DNA of 63,649 nt from Kordia jejudonensis (GTDB lineage Bacteria > Bacteroidota > Bacteroidia > Flavobacteriales > Flavobacteriaceae): NCBI RefSeq assembly GCF_001005315.1, contig NZ_LBMG01000041.1, positions 1 through 63,649 on the forward strand, read 5' to 3'. Shown one piece after another: positions 36,633 through 45,042 of the stretch. The notes beneath the pieces were generated by a model. It was not told the DNA's origin. It searched no databases and worked only from the letters and a program-made list of their open reading frames with translations. The first letter of the stretch is position 1. Every line of letters begins with the position of its first letter. The position numbers and the translations under genes are program-made.

Positions 36633-37958
36633 ATGAAAAAGATCGTATTGTCATTCCTTTTTGTGTGGTGTTCTTTTGTGAGCATTGCACAAGAATCTTT
36701 ATTGCAATCTGGGCCAATGGTTGGATATTCAGATTTTCGAGAAGCTTTAATTTGGGTACAAACCACTGAGCCAGCTTCCGTGAAAATAGGATATTTCACT
36801 GCAGGTGAAACTGAAAAATTCACAAAAGAAGTACAAACAACAGTTGAAGGCGATTTGATTGCCAAGCTATTTCCAAATGAAGTTGATTATGGAAAAACGT
36901 ACACCTACAAACTTTATATTAACGATCAGTATGTTCCGCGAGATTATAAGTTAACGTTTCAAACACAGACATTGTGGCAATTCCGAACGGATCCGCCAAA
37001 TTTTAAGATTGCGTTGGGTTCGTGTAGTTTTATCAATGAGAAAAAAGATGATCGTCCAAAACCTTATGGAGCTAAGTATCAAATTTTTAATTCTATCCTA
37101 GCTAAAAATCCGGATTTAATGTTGTGGGTTGGCGATAATATGTATTTACGAACGCCTGATTTTATGACCGAAACAGGCATTCGTCATCGATACAGACATA
37201 CGCGTGCAACACCTGAATTGCAAGCGCTACTCGGAAGTGTACATCATTACGCAACGTGGGACGATCATGATTTTGGTCCAAACGATGCCGATCGAAGTTA
37301 CGTAAACAAAAAACTTACCGAACAAACCTTTAATGATTATTGGGGCAACTTAAATACAAATGCGGCTGGAAATGGTGGCGTTACACAACATTTTGCTTGG
37401 AATGATGTAGAATTTTTTATGTTAGACGATCGATATCACAGAGCGCCAAATAAAGATCCTAACCAAGATAAAGCCTATTTAGGAACGCAACAACTCAATT
37501 GGTTGATAGATGCATTGACCACGAGTAAAGCTACCTTTAAAATTGTGATTAATGGCGGACAAGTGGTAAGTGATGTTGCAAAGTTTGAAAATTATGCAAT
37601 GTATCCTACAGAACGTGCCGAACTTTTTAAACGTTTGCATGATGCAAAGATTGAAGGTGTTATCTTTTTGAGTGGCGATAGACATCATACAGAAATTTCA
37701 CGATTGGAGCGTGTAGGTGCGTATCCGTTAATTGATATTACCTGTTCTCCACTAACTGCGGGAACCCATAAACCAAGAGACGAAGGCAATACGTTGCAAG
37801 TAAAAGGTAAAACATTTTACAATCGTAATTTTGGAATTATTGAAGTTTCAGGAAAACGTCGTGAACGTGTGTTGGTATTGACGATTTACGATTCTGATGG
37901 AACCAAAGCATTTGATTATACGATTACTGCACAAGATGTTCGTTATCCGAGAAAATAG
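36633..37958 (+). CDS. PhoD-like alkaline phosphatase/phosphodiesterase
   Basis: A 441-residue exported metallo-phosphoesterase. The signal peptide (MKKIVLSFLFVWCSFVSIAQ) is followed by an N-terminal beta domain (residues about 25-120) and the PhoD catalytic domain: ALGSCSFIN, LMLWVGDNMY, HYATWDDHDFGPND and GVIFLSGDRHHTE, which supply the metal ligands. It should release phosphate from phosphodiesters or monoesters in the periplasm or outside. No Pho-box is recognised in the short upstream gap. It is followed by its own terminator. Related Bacteroidota proteins are of the same length. Confidence 0.9.
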   Translation: MKKIVLSFLFVWCSFVSIAQESLLQSGPMVGYSDFREALIWVQTTEPASVKIGYFTAGETEKFTKEVQTTVEGDLIAKLFPNEVDYGKTYTYKLYINDQYVPRDYKLTFQTQTLWQFRTDPPNFKIALGSCSFINEKKDDRPKPYGAKYQIFNSILAKNPDLMLWVGDNMYLRTPDFMTETGIRHRYRHTRATPELQALLGSVHHYATWDDHDFGPNDADRSYVNKKLTEQTFNDYWGNLNTNAAGNGGVTQHFAWNDVEFFMLDDRYHRAPNKDPNQDKAYLGTQQLNWLIDALTTSKATFKIVINGGQVVSDVAKFENYAMYPTERAELFKRLHDAKIEGVIFLSGDRHHTEISRLERVGAYPLIDITCSPLTAGTHKPRDEGNTLQVKGKTFYNRNFGIIEVSGKRRERVLVLTIYDSDGTKAFDYTITAQDVRYPRK

Positions 37959-37980
37959 CTTCAACATACAAGGCATATAC

Positions 37981-38019
37981 CAAAACCGTCAATAATTCAT
38001 ATTGGTGGTTTTGTTTTTA
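37981..38019 (+). terminator. Terminator between the PhoD-like gene and nfi
   Basis: A 14-bp stem with two G-T wobbles (CAAAACCGTCAATA with TATTGGTGGTTTTG) and a TTTTT tail. Confidence 0.75.
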
Positions 38020-38036
38020 TATAGTAATTTTATGCT

Positions 38037-38549
38037 ATGATTTTAGCCACCGATATTCATTACAAAGAAACCTATGCAAAAGCTGTTTGTATTATATTTG
38101 ATTGGGAAGATGCCATTCCTGAGAAAATATATACGACAACTATTGATGAAGTAGCTCCATATGTTCCTGGCGAATTTTACAAACGAGAACTTCCGTGTAT
38201 TTTAAAAGTGTTAGCTCAAATTGATTTAGATCATATTGAAGCAATTATTGTTGATGGACATGTTTTTATCCATGATGATAAAAGTTACGGCTTGGGCGGT
38301 TATTTGTGGGAAGCACTTGATCGAAAAATTCCAATTATTGGGATAGCTAAAAAATCATTTATAAATACTTCACAAGTTGCGACACCAATTTTACGAGGTT
38401 CAAGCGAAAAACCATTGTTTGTTTCGTGTATTGGAATTGCAAAAGAAATTGTTCTTGAAAAAGTAAAACTATTACATGGAGAACATCGTATGCCAACTAT
38501 TTTAAAACTTTTGGATGTAGTTACCAAAACGGAAAAAGACACCGAATAG
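38037..38549 (+). CDS. nfi: Endonuclease V, short Bacteroidota form (170 aa)
   Basis: Repair endonuclease that cuts next to deaminated adenine (hypoxanthine). Motifs seen: ATDIHY (catalytic Asp6), VPGEFYKRELP (Glu of the active site and the Tyr/Pro region that opens the strand), IIVDGH (second Asp, about residue 75), GLGGYLWEAL, IPIIGIAKK and GEHRMPTILKLLD (His). It is about 50 residues shorter than E. coli EndoV; the part before the first catalytic Asp is missing, and a stop codon just upstream shows that no longer start exists. All catalytic acids remain, so it is probably functional. It stands alone between a terminator and a gene-free hairpin-rich region. Confidence 0.85.
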   Translation: MILATDIHYKETYAKAVCIIFDWEDAIPEKIYTTTIDEVAPYVPGEFYKRELPCILKVLAQIDLDHIEAIIVDGHVFIHDDKSYGLGGYLWEALDRKIPIIGIAKKSFINTSQVATPILRGSSEKPLFVSCIGIAKEIVLEKVKLLHGEHRMPTILKLLDVVTKTEKDTE

Positions 38550-38678
38550 ACTCTTTAAAACCGCTTTTTCAATCGCTTATATTTTAGATCGCTTATTTAT
38601 GGTTTTCTGAAATATATTTCAAATAAAAGAAGAAGCTTTTCATTAAGAAGCGCAAAAAACTTCAAAAAAGGTATAAAT

Positions 38679-38714
38679 AAAAAAAGAATCCTCAGGGCAA
38701 AGGATTCTTTTTTT
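38679..38714. repeat. Hairpin unit 1 (terminator-like, 14-bp stem)
   Basis: The stem AAAAAAAGAATCCT/AGGATTCTTTTTTT is perfect, with loop CAGGGCAA sharing GGGCA with unit 2. It is symmetrical, so it could end transcripts from both sides, including nfi. Confidence 0.75.
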
Positions 38715-38910
38715 ATTTTTAATACAATTTATCAGATTGTTAACACTAGTAATACTAAATATTAATAGTATAAAAATACTATAGTTACATTTTTTACCGT
38801 CACAAAGTCGATGAAATTACAACTAAGTATAGATAAGTGGTCGTTTTATATCGATAAGCTTACAAAGCTTTTATATTTTTTTTAGATAATACTTGGATTC
38901 AAAACAAAAA

Positions 38911-38940
38911 AAAGAACTTTTGGGGGCACAAAAGTTCTTT
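38911..38940. repeat. Hairpin unit 2 (11-bp stem)
   Basis: AAAGAACTTTT/AAAAGTTCTTT with loop GGGGGCAC, followed by the second copy of the 41-base repeat. Confidence 0.7.
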
Positions 38941-39122
38941 ATCTTATACAATTTACCAGATTGTAATTTATCGTAATACTAAATATTCTTTGTAAATATA
39001 AGCTTCTAAGTTAAAGCACTTTAGTAAAAGTCGTTCAGATTAGCCTATAGTGTAGACGAATGACACTATTGAGACGTTTAAGCTTCAAAAATTGATTTTC
39101 CATCAGTAAATCAAGCACTTAA

Positions 39123-39148
39123 GTTGTAAAAATAAGGATATTTACAAC
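39123..39148. repeat. Small hairpin before unit 3
   Basis: GTTGTAAA (39123-39130) pairs with TTTACAAC (39141-39148). Confidence 0.5.
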
Positions 39149-39174
39149 TATATCATAAATTTAGTACAAAAGCA

Positions 39175-39200
39175 AAAGGAGTGTTCCCCAACACTCCTTT
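39175..39200. repeat. Hairpin unit 3 (AAAGGAGTGTT / AACACTCCTTT)
   Basis: An 11-bp perfect stem with a CCCC loop. It differs from unit 4 (39340-39365) by a single base over 26. Confidence 0.75.
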
Positions 39201-39337
39201 CTGATTGTAGAATAATAAACCTCAACAAATACTCATTGAAACTTGGTTCGAAAATACTAAAACGACTTGATGTATGCCGTGTATTTTTTGTAAGCGTAGC
39301 TAAAATTTTGTAAACGTTGAAAAAAGTGTAGAAAAGT

Positions 39338-39367
39338 AAAAAGGAGTGTCCCCCAACACTCCTTTTT
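39338..39367. repeat. Hairpin unit 4 (near-identical to unit 3)
   Basis: A 12-bp stem AAAAAGGAGTGT/ACACTCCTTTTT with loop CCCCCA. The flanks differ from unit 3, so the hairpin itself is what is conserved or copied. Confidence 0.75.
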
Positions 39368-39570
39368 CATAAGAAATTATATTCTTCTTTTCATGGAATA
39401 AAATACCCAGTTTGAAATTTTATTGAAGAATAAATAACCTAAAAAACCTGTGGTAAACTTAGCTATTGTAGCTATAATATAAAAGAATTAGCATACGTAA
39501 TTTATAAATTACGTACGTCTAAATTCATATGTAAATTATTGATAAACAACAGCTAACATATATTTTTTTA

Positions 39571-39594
39571 GCAATTTTTTAGAACAAAAATTGC
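39571..39594. repeat. Small hairpin near the TerB-like gene
   Basis: A nine-bp stem GCAATTTTT/AAAAATTGC with loop TAGAAC. Confidence 0.5.
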
Positions 39595-39640
39595 TTGGTA
39601 TATTTAATCTAAAATATGGCATTTGTTCATTAGAAACCAT

Positions 39641-39664
39641 AAAAAAAGCGAGCATGAGCTCGCT
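39641..39664 (-). terminator. Terminator of the zinc-ribbon/TerB-like gene
   Basis: AGCGAGC-ATGA-GCTCGCT followed by seven T on the minus strand, 22 bases after the stop. Confidence 0.85.
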
Positions 39665-39686
39665 AGATAATCAATATTTTTTGTAT

Positions 39687-40352
39687 TTAATTGACTTCTT
39701 GAATCTCTTTTACTTGCAATTTATCAATTAATGTTTTGTACATATCTTTTGGAAGTCCGCAAGCAATTAAATATTCTTTCATCAACTCTTCTTCCGCTTT
39801 GTCAATAATTCCATCTGCCAATAATACAACGCCAGCTTGAGCCAAAATATTCATGATAGCTTCCGCAGATAATTCCGTTCGTGCTTCATTTAATAAGTTA
39901 AAGACAAAATTATCTTTGTTTTGATCACGTTTTACACGTTCCATAATTTCCGTTAATTCTGCTTTGATATCATCAAACTGTTCTATGGCTTCTTTAATTT
40001 CACGTTCTTCTTCAATAGCAAAATTACCATCAATCACTGACATATGCGTCATGGTTGCAATTAATGCTTTTGCATAAATATAACGAGCTTGATGTTGGGC
40101 ATTATCACGCACCGATTGCGATTGTCCTAAAATGTCTTTGATCTTTTCATTGTAAGCACTTTTACAATTTGTACATTCATAAAAACGATCTACAACATCT
40201 AATGGAATTACAGGAATAAAAAATAAGGTAAACCAACGTCGGTATAACTTATTTACTAAACTTCCGCTATCGCAATTAGGACAACTATTCTCTAAGACAG
40301 GACTCTCACTTACCGTATGCTTGATTCCTCTTGTTCCAAAAATTATAAACAT
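39687..40352 (-). CDS. Zinc-ribbon and TerB-like domain protein (221 aa)
   Basis: N-terminal zinc ribbon with two Cys pairs (CPNCDSG, residues 24-30; CTNC, about residue 60) surrounding a hydrophobic stretch (WFTLFFIPVIPLDVV) typical of zinc-ribbon_15 proteins. Residues about 85-215 are an all-helical TerB-like domain with acidic metal-binding segments (MTHMSVIDGNFAIEEEREIK; VVLLADGIIDKAEEELM). No signal peptide. TerB-like proteins are linked to metal or envelope stress in other bacteria; no ter operon is present here. It is monocistronic and has its own terminator. Confidence 0.78.
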   Translation of the reverse strand: MFIIFGTRGIKHTVSESPVLENSCPNCDSGSLVNKLYRRWFTLFFIPVIPLDVVDRFYECTNCKSAYNEKIKDILGQSQSVRDNAQHQARYIYAKALIATMTHMSVIDGNFAIEEEREIKEAIEQFDDIKAELTEIMERVKRDQNKDNFVFNLLNEARTELSAEAIMNILAQAGVVLLADGIIDKAEEELMKEYLIACGLPKDMYKTLIDKLQVKEIQEVN

Positions 40353-40555
40353 ATGAATTCATTTTTTGTAAATATAACATAATTTATATGGTAAAACATA
40401 ATTGTATCGATTGGTCACTTTATGTAAAAGTATAAATCTCATAAAATAAGTTTTCCCCAGAAACCTCTTCATTATTATGAAATTCGCAATAAATCACTTT
40501 TATTTTTAACAAATAAATACAATGCAAGCACAGTATGTATACTAGCAATCTTTGT

Positions 40556-40563
40556 TATATTTG
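40556..40563 (+). promoter_or_regulatory. Candidate -7 element (TATATTTG)
   Basis: A perfect TAnnTTTG match 18 bases before ATG 40582. Since the element is downstream of the alternative start at 40552, it supports the shorter protein. Confidence 0.6.
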
Positions 40564-40581
40564 TACTGTAAATTCAGCATT

Positions 40582-41988
40582 ATGAAGATTGAACAAATTT
40601 ATACGAGTTGCCTTGCACAAGGTGCTTATTATATAGAATCTAAGGGAGAAGTTGCTATTATTGATCCACTTCGAGAAACCAAAGCATATATTGAAAAAGC
40701 AAAGGCTAACAATGCCAAAATTACTTATGTTTTTGAAACACATTTTCATGCAGATTTTGTTTCGGGTCATATTGATTTAGCGAAAGCAACTGGCGCCACC
40801 ATCGTTTTTGGTCCAAACGCAACTACAAGCTATGACATCTACAATGCCAAAGATGAAGAAGTATTTACTATTGGCGATATTAAAATAAAAGTATTGCACA
40901 CACCAGGACATACGTTAGAATCTACTACGTATTTACTATTGGATGAAAACGGTAAGGAACATGCTATATTTTCAGGAGATACCTTGTTTTTAGGCGATGT
41001 GGGACGACCTGATTTAGCCATTAAAAGCGACTTAACAAAAGAAGATTTGGCAGGAATGTTGTACGATTCGCTTCGTACTAAAATAATGACATTGCCAGAC
41101 GATGTTATTGTATATCCTGCACACGGAGCTGGTTCGGCTTGTGGAAAAAACCTAAGCAAAGAAACTGTTGGAATTCTTGGCGAACAAAAGAAAACCAATT
41201 ATGCGTTGCGCGCTGATATGACAAAAGAAGAGTTTGTAAAAGAAGTTTTGGATGGTATTGCGCCTCCACCACAGTATTTTTCAAAAAATGCCATGATGAA
41301 CAAATCTGGTTATACTTCTTTTGAAAATGTATTAAAAAAAGGAAATATTCCACTCACACCAGAAGCTTTTGAAGCAATTGCTAATGAAGAACATGCATTG
41401 GTGTTAGATGTACGTCATCAAAAAGATTTCTTGGAAGCACATATTCCAAATAGTGTTTTTATTGGTTTACATGGTGGATTTGCGCCTTGGGTTGGCGCCC
41501 TAATTACAGATTTGCAACAACCAATATTATTAGTTGTTCCAGAAGGAAAATCTGCGGAAGCAATCACTCGTTTATCTCGTGTTGGATACGATAATACACT
41601 TGGTTATTTAGAAGGCGGAATAAATGCTTGGAACGCTTCAGGAAGAGAAACTGATAGCATTGCCTCTATTTCTGCGGAAGAATTTGCAACACGTTTTAAA
41701 AACGATATCAATGTGTTGGATGTACGTAAAGACGGAGAATATAAAGCAAAACATATTGAAGATGTGCAGCATTTTGCATTAGACTATATTAATGAAAACA
41801 TGCACGAAATTGATCCAGATACAGAATATCACATTCACTGTGCTGGTGGTTACCGTTCTGTAATTGCTGCTTCAATTTTAAAAGCACGTGGATTTCACAA
41901 GGTTATTGATGTTGCTGGCGGATTTGGCGCTATTAAAAAGACCGATTTGCCTTTGACTGAATTTGTGTGTCCGTCTACACTTTCGTAA
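40582..41988 (+). CDS. Metallo-beta-lactamase fold/rhodanese fusion (persulfide dioxygenase-like)
   Basis: A 468-residue cytosolic protein. The MBL domain (1-~240) has the metal motif THFHADFVSGHID, LHTPGHTLEST, FSGDTLFLGDVGRPDL and YPAHGAGSACG, resembling ETHE1-like persulfide dioxygenases. Two rhodanese domains follow. The first (LVLDVRHQKDFLEAHIPNSV) lacks a catalytic Cys (LLVVPEGKSAEAI). The second (INVLDVRKDGEYKAKHIE) keeps it in HCAGGYRS. A role in sulfide or persulfide oxidation is inferred from the family. Start ATG 40582 was chosen over 40552 because a -7 element overlaps the longer reading. Confidence 0.88.
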   Translation: MKIEQIYTSCLAQGAYYIESKGEVAIIDPLRETKAYIEKAKANNAKITYVFETHFHADFVSGHIDLAKATGATIVFGPNATTSYDIYNAKDEEVFTIGDIKIKVLHTPGHTLESTTYLLLDENGKEHAIFSGDTLFLGDVGRPDLAIKSDLTKEDLAGMLYDSLRTKIMTLPDDVIVYPAHGAGSACGKNLSKETVGILGEQKKTNYALRADMTKEEFVKEVLDGIAPPPQYFSKNAMMNKSGYTSFENVLKKGNIPLTPEAFEAIANEEHALVLDVRHQKDFLEAHIPNSVFIGLHGGFAPWVGALITDLQQPILLVVPEGKSAEAITRLSRVGYDNTLGYLEGGINAWNASGRETDSIASISAEEFATRFKNDINVLDVRKDGEYKAKHIEDVQHFALDYINENMHEIDPDTEYHIHCAGGYRSVIAASILKARGFHKVIDVAGGFGAIKKTDLPLTEFVCPSTLS

Positions 41989-42013
41989 CATTTTAGAAAA
42001 TATATAAATAGCA

Positions 42014-42036
42014 AAAAGGCGCTGGTTAGGCGCCTT
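42014..42036 (-). terminator. Terminator of the metalloprotease gene
   Basis: AAGGCGC/GCGCCTT stem with TTTTT on the minus strand; there is no T run on the plus strand. Confidence 0.65.
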
Positions 42037-42093
42037 GTGTATGTTAAAAATCACTCGTGAGTTTGATTTACTATGTTATTGTTTCCTTATATA

Positions 42094-42930
42094 TTAGTAT
42101 AAGAAATTTAAAGCAGTGATGTCATTGTTATTGAATTCACCATTTACACCTGAGTTGAAACATGCTAACATGATTGATGTAGAATCATATCCTGTTGGAG
42201 TTCCTGGAATGTGAATTGCACCAACACCAGCGCTTCCTTCATTTGTGTTTTGTCCACAACTTTGTCTGCTGAAGTAATCTGTGTGACGGAATCCAACTGA
42301 GTGACCAATTTCGTGTGTAATTACATGTTCATTTACGTTTGTACTAAAGCTATCTAATCCTGAAAAGATTTGTACAAATTTAAATGGATTTCCTCCTGAA
42401 GGGAAACCTGCTTGTCCTCCTGATTGTCCGTTAGGTACTAAATATACAACCATATCAGCCGCTTGGAAGTTAGTTCCGAACGTTAAGTTAAAGTTGATAT
42501 CTAAGTTTAATCTGTTATAGTTATTTACAGCCCATTGTAAAGCTGTTCTCATTTTACTAGTTAATGCATTGCTACCACCAGTGTATCCAAGAATATTGAT
42601 TGTTCCAGGAGATACTAAGTTATTTGTTCGGTATTGCTTGGTTGTGATGTCTCCACCAAGCTGCATATTCATTAATTGATCATGCGTCATAATGATGTCA
42701 CCTTCCATCAAATAAGCCTCTTCGATTTTACCGTTTGGCTTTTCAAAAGTAGTCAACTGCATGTCATCTGTATTGAAGTGAAGAGATCTTGCTTTTTCAA
42801 GAACATCTTGCGAAATTCCGATTGCTGTGTCTTGCTCCTCATCTACTACGGCAGTATCTTTACTACATGATACAACCATTAATCCTAAAGCTAGGGCGAA
42901 TACTAAGGTTAAGTTTTTAAAATTTTTCAT
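42094..42930 (-). CDS. HEIGH metallopeptidase lipoprotein (M57-like)
   Basis: A 278-residue lipoprotein with signal peptide and lipobox (LGLMVVSCSKD). The zinc motif HEIGHSVGFRHTD (about residue 206) matches HExxHxxGxxH metzincins of the M57 HEIGH type. A Met-turn-like SIMLACF follows near residue 255. The region 25-100 is probably a propeptide. It should degrade proteins or peptides at the cell surface or periplasm. It stands alone, with a candidate promoter upstream and a terminator downstream. Confidence 0.88.
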   Translation of the reverse strand: MKNFKNLTLVFALALGLMVVSCSKDTAVVDEEQDTAIGISQDVLEKARSLHFNTDDMQLTTFEKPNGKIEEAYLMEGDIIMTHDQLMNMQLGGDITTKQYRTNNLVSPGTINILGYTGGSNALTSKMRTALQWAVNNYNRLNLDINFNLTFGTNFQAADMVVYLVPNGQSGGQAGFPSGGNPFKFVQIFSGLDSFSTNVNEHVITHEIGHSVGFRHTDYFSRQSCGQNTNEGSAGVGAIHIPGTPTGYDSTSIMLACFNSGVNGEFNNNDITALNFLY

Positions 42931-42985
42931 TTTTAAAGTTTTTGGTTTATGTTACTAAAAGTTTGGAGCGATTTTTAACACATTC

Positions 42986-42993
42986 CAAAAGTA
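42986..42993 (-). promoter_or_regulatory. Candidate -7 element for the metalloprotease
   Basis: TACTTTTG on the minus strand fits TAnnTTTG, 55 bases upstream of the ATG. No clear TTG element accompanies it. Confidence 0.4.
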
Positions 42994-43086
42994 ATAATAA
43001 GATTAATAAATTGCTAATGAAATGTTAAAAAAACTGAGAATAATTAAAAAATTAACACTTTATGTACGTTTTGTTAAATATTTATC

Positions 43087-43123
43087 AAAAAAATAAGCGC
43101 CTCATAAAAGGCGCTTATTTTTT
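43087..43123 (-). terminator. Terminator of the clpS operon
   Basis: AAATAAGCGCC/GGCGCTTATTT with a T run; it ends the tpiA-prmA-clpS run and could act in both directions. Confidence 0.88.
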
Positions 43124-43150
43124 CTTAATGTACTAAAAATCTTTATGTTA

Positions 43151-43426
43151 CTAAATAATTTCTGCTGAAAGACCAGCTTGAAGTAGTTTACTACATCTTG
43201 GTTTTAAATCTTCATATTCTCCAGTTTTCACTGTACATTTTCCTTTGTAATGCACAATTATGGAACATTGTTCCGCTTGTTCGGCAGTATGATCACAGGC
43301 ATATATTAAAGTCTGAATCACATGATCAAATGTATTTACATCGTCGTTGTACAATACAATTTCATTGTTTTTTTGCACATCTTCTAATGTTAATACTTCT
43401 TCTTTAATTTCTTCTTGTGTACTCAT
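43151..43426 (-). CDS. clpS: ATP-dependent Clp protease adaptor ClpS
   Basis: A 91-residue adaptor that brings N-degron substrates to ClpAP-type proteases. The ClpS core is clear: EIVLYNDDVNTFDHVIQTL, ACDHTAEQAEQCSIIVHYKG and the KPRCSKLLQAGLSAEII end. ATG 43426 was chosen; two codons upstream is an in-frame TTG (43432) that is not needed. It follows prmA by ten bases. In Flavobacteriia the pairing prmA-clpS is common. Confidence 0.93.
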   Translation of the reverse strand: MSTQEEIKEEVLTLEDVQKNNEIVLYNDDVNTFDHVIQTLIYACDHTAEQAEQCSIIVHYKGKCTVKTGEYEDLKPRCSKLLQAGLSAEII

Positions 43427-43436
43427 ATTCAATATT

Positions 43437-44276
43437 TTACTGCAAAATTACAAATTTTAAAGCTACCCAATTGTTTTTTTCCAGCGTATCCATCAATTTT
43501 AACTTGTTTTTAGCACATTCTTCTGTGATGATGGGAATATCTTCTGTGTAAAATCCGCTTAGAAATAAAATTCCATCCGTATTTAGACATGCTGCATATT
43601 GATGAATATCGCTTAATAATATGTTTCTGTTAATGTTTGCAATAACAATGTCATATTTTTTATCTTTCAATAAAGAAACATCGCCTTCATAGGTAGAAAT
43701 ATGTTTGCAATTGTTGCGTTCTACATTTTCCAATGTGTTTAGGTAGCACCAATTATCTATGTCAATGGCATCCAAAGGCTTTGCTCCGCGCATTTCAGCT
43801 AAGATTGCCAAAACACCAGTTCCGCAACCCATGTCTAGTACTTTTTTATCTTTGACGTCTGTTTTTAGAATATGTTGCAACATCATATGTGTGGTTTCAT
43901 GATGTCCCGTTCCAAAACTCATTTTAGGTTCGATGACAATATCATATTCCACCGCACGTTTTTCATGAAATGGTGCACGAACTACACATCTTCCGTCAAC
44001 TTCAATGGCTTCAAAATTCTTTTCCCATTCTTTATTCCAGTTTACTTGTGCAATTTCCTCATGCTCATAGCTAATGGTAAAGTCTTCATTTTTTAGAATT
44101 TGAATGTTTTCTAAGATAGCTTCATTCCATTCTTCTTTTTGAATGTATGCATTGACACCATCTTCATTTTCCACAAAACTTTCAAACCCTGCAAAACCTA
44201 ATTCTGCTATCAAAATTTCTACAGCAGGTTGTACAGGCGCTACTTTGAAGGTATATCCTATATATGTTGTTGACAT
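43437..44276 (-). CDS. prmA: Ribosomal protein L11 methyltransferase
   Basis: A 279-residue SAM-dependent methyltransferase that trimethylates L11. The N-terminal substrate domain (YIGYTFKVAPVQPAVEILIA) precedes the Rossmann domain with KVLDMGCGTGVLAI (about residue 143) and the NINRNILL motif, which contains the NxN catalytic-loop pattern. The substrate gene rplK is at 18102-18539. It lies five bases after tpiA and ten before clpS. Confidence 0.95.
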   Translation of the reverse strand: MSTTYIGYTFKVAPVQPAVEILIAELGFAGFESFVENEDGVNAYIQKEEWNEAILENIQILKNEDFTISYEHEEIAQVNWNKEWEKNFEAIEVDGRCVVRAPFHEKRAVEYDIVIEPKMSFGTGHHETTHMMLQHILKTDVKDKKVLDMGCGTGVLAILAEMRGAKPLDAIDIDNWCYLNTLENVERNNCKHISTYEGDVSLLKDKKYDIVIANINRNILLSDIHQYAACLNTDGILFLSGFYTEDIPIITEECAKNKLKLMDTLEKNNWVALKFVILQ

Positions 44277-44281
44277 TTAGT

Positions 44282-45031
44282 TTAGATTGCGTTTATAATG
44301 GCTACAAAATCTGCTGCTTTTAGCGCGGCTCCACCAATTAATCCGCCATCGACATCTTCCTTAGAAAATATTTCGGCAGCATTTGCAGGTTTTACACTTC
44401 CTCCATAAAGGATAGAAACATTATTTCCTACTTCGCTTCCAAAAGCTTCTGAAACTATTTTTCTAATGAATGCGTGCATTTCTTGCGCTTGCGCTGGAGA
44501 AGCAGTTTCGCCAGTTCCAATTGCCCAAACAGGTTCATATGCTAAAATGATATTTTTCCAATCTTCTTTCTGTAAATGAAATAGCGCATTTTTTAATTGT
44601 GCTTCTACAATAGCAAAGTGATTTTCTGCTTTTCTGTCTTCTAACTCTTCTCCAAAACAGAATACAACTTCCATGTCATTTGCTAACGCTGTATCAACTT
44701 TGGCAGCTAGTAATTCGTCAATTTCTCCAAAATAAGCTCTACGCTCGCTATGTCCGAGAATTACCGTATTTACACCAACGCTTTTAAGCATTTGTGCCGA
44801 AACTTCTCCTGTGTAGGCTCCTTTTTCAGCTTGATGCATATTTTGTGCTACCACTTCAATGTTGTGTCCTTTTAACACATTAAACGCTTGAAAAAGGTTT
44901 ACAAATGTTGGTGCAATCATTACACGCGCATCTGTTTGTGGCACTTGCGCTATTAAATCATTTAGTAATGCTTCCGTTTGCGAAAGATCATTGTTCATTT
45001 TCCAGTTTCCTGCAACTATTTTACGTCTCAT
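44282..45031 (-). CDS. tpiA: Triosephosphate isomerase
   Basis: Glycolytic TIM barrel of 249 residues. Catalytic Lys in AGNWKMN (residue 11), His in LGHSERR (about 96), and Glu in LAYEPVWAIGTG (about 167) are present, with the phosphate loop YGGSVKPAN and LIGGAAL. It is in the conserved TlpA-tpiA-prmA arrangement with short gaps. Confidence 0.97.
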   Translation of the reverse strand: MRRKIVAGNWKMNNDLSQTEALLNDLIAQVPQTDARVMIAPTFVNLFQAFNVLKGHNIEVVAQNMHQAEKGAYTGEVSAQMLKSVGVNTVILGHSERRAYFGEIDELLAAKVDTALANDMEVVFCFGEELEDRKAENHFAIVEAQLKNALFHLQKEDWKNIILAYEPVWAIGTGETASPAQAQEMHAFIRKIVSEAFGSEVGNNVSILYGGSVKPANAAEIFSKEDVDGGLIGGAALKAADFVAIINAI

Positions 45032-45042
45032 TGTATTATTAT

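Larger units (their letters stand above)
38550..39640. other. 1.1-kb gene-free stretch with serial repeated hairpins
   Basis: No convincing gene on either strand. The stretch holds at least seven hairpins (separate entries for the main ones), two pairs of related copies, and a 22-base perfect palindrome at 39494-39515 with half-site TACGTAATTTA. A 41-base direct repeat (38723-38763 and 38947-38987, 34 of 41 identical) follows the first two hairpins. Small-RNA genes with their terminators, or a decayed tandem array, are possible. Confidence 0.6.

Noticed and set aside
38811-38885. 24-codon plus-strand open frame (MKLQLSIDKWSFYIDKLTKL...) in the hairpin-rich stretch
   Set aside because: Too short to support; no conserved leader, no sister copy in the other units of the array.
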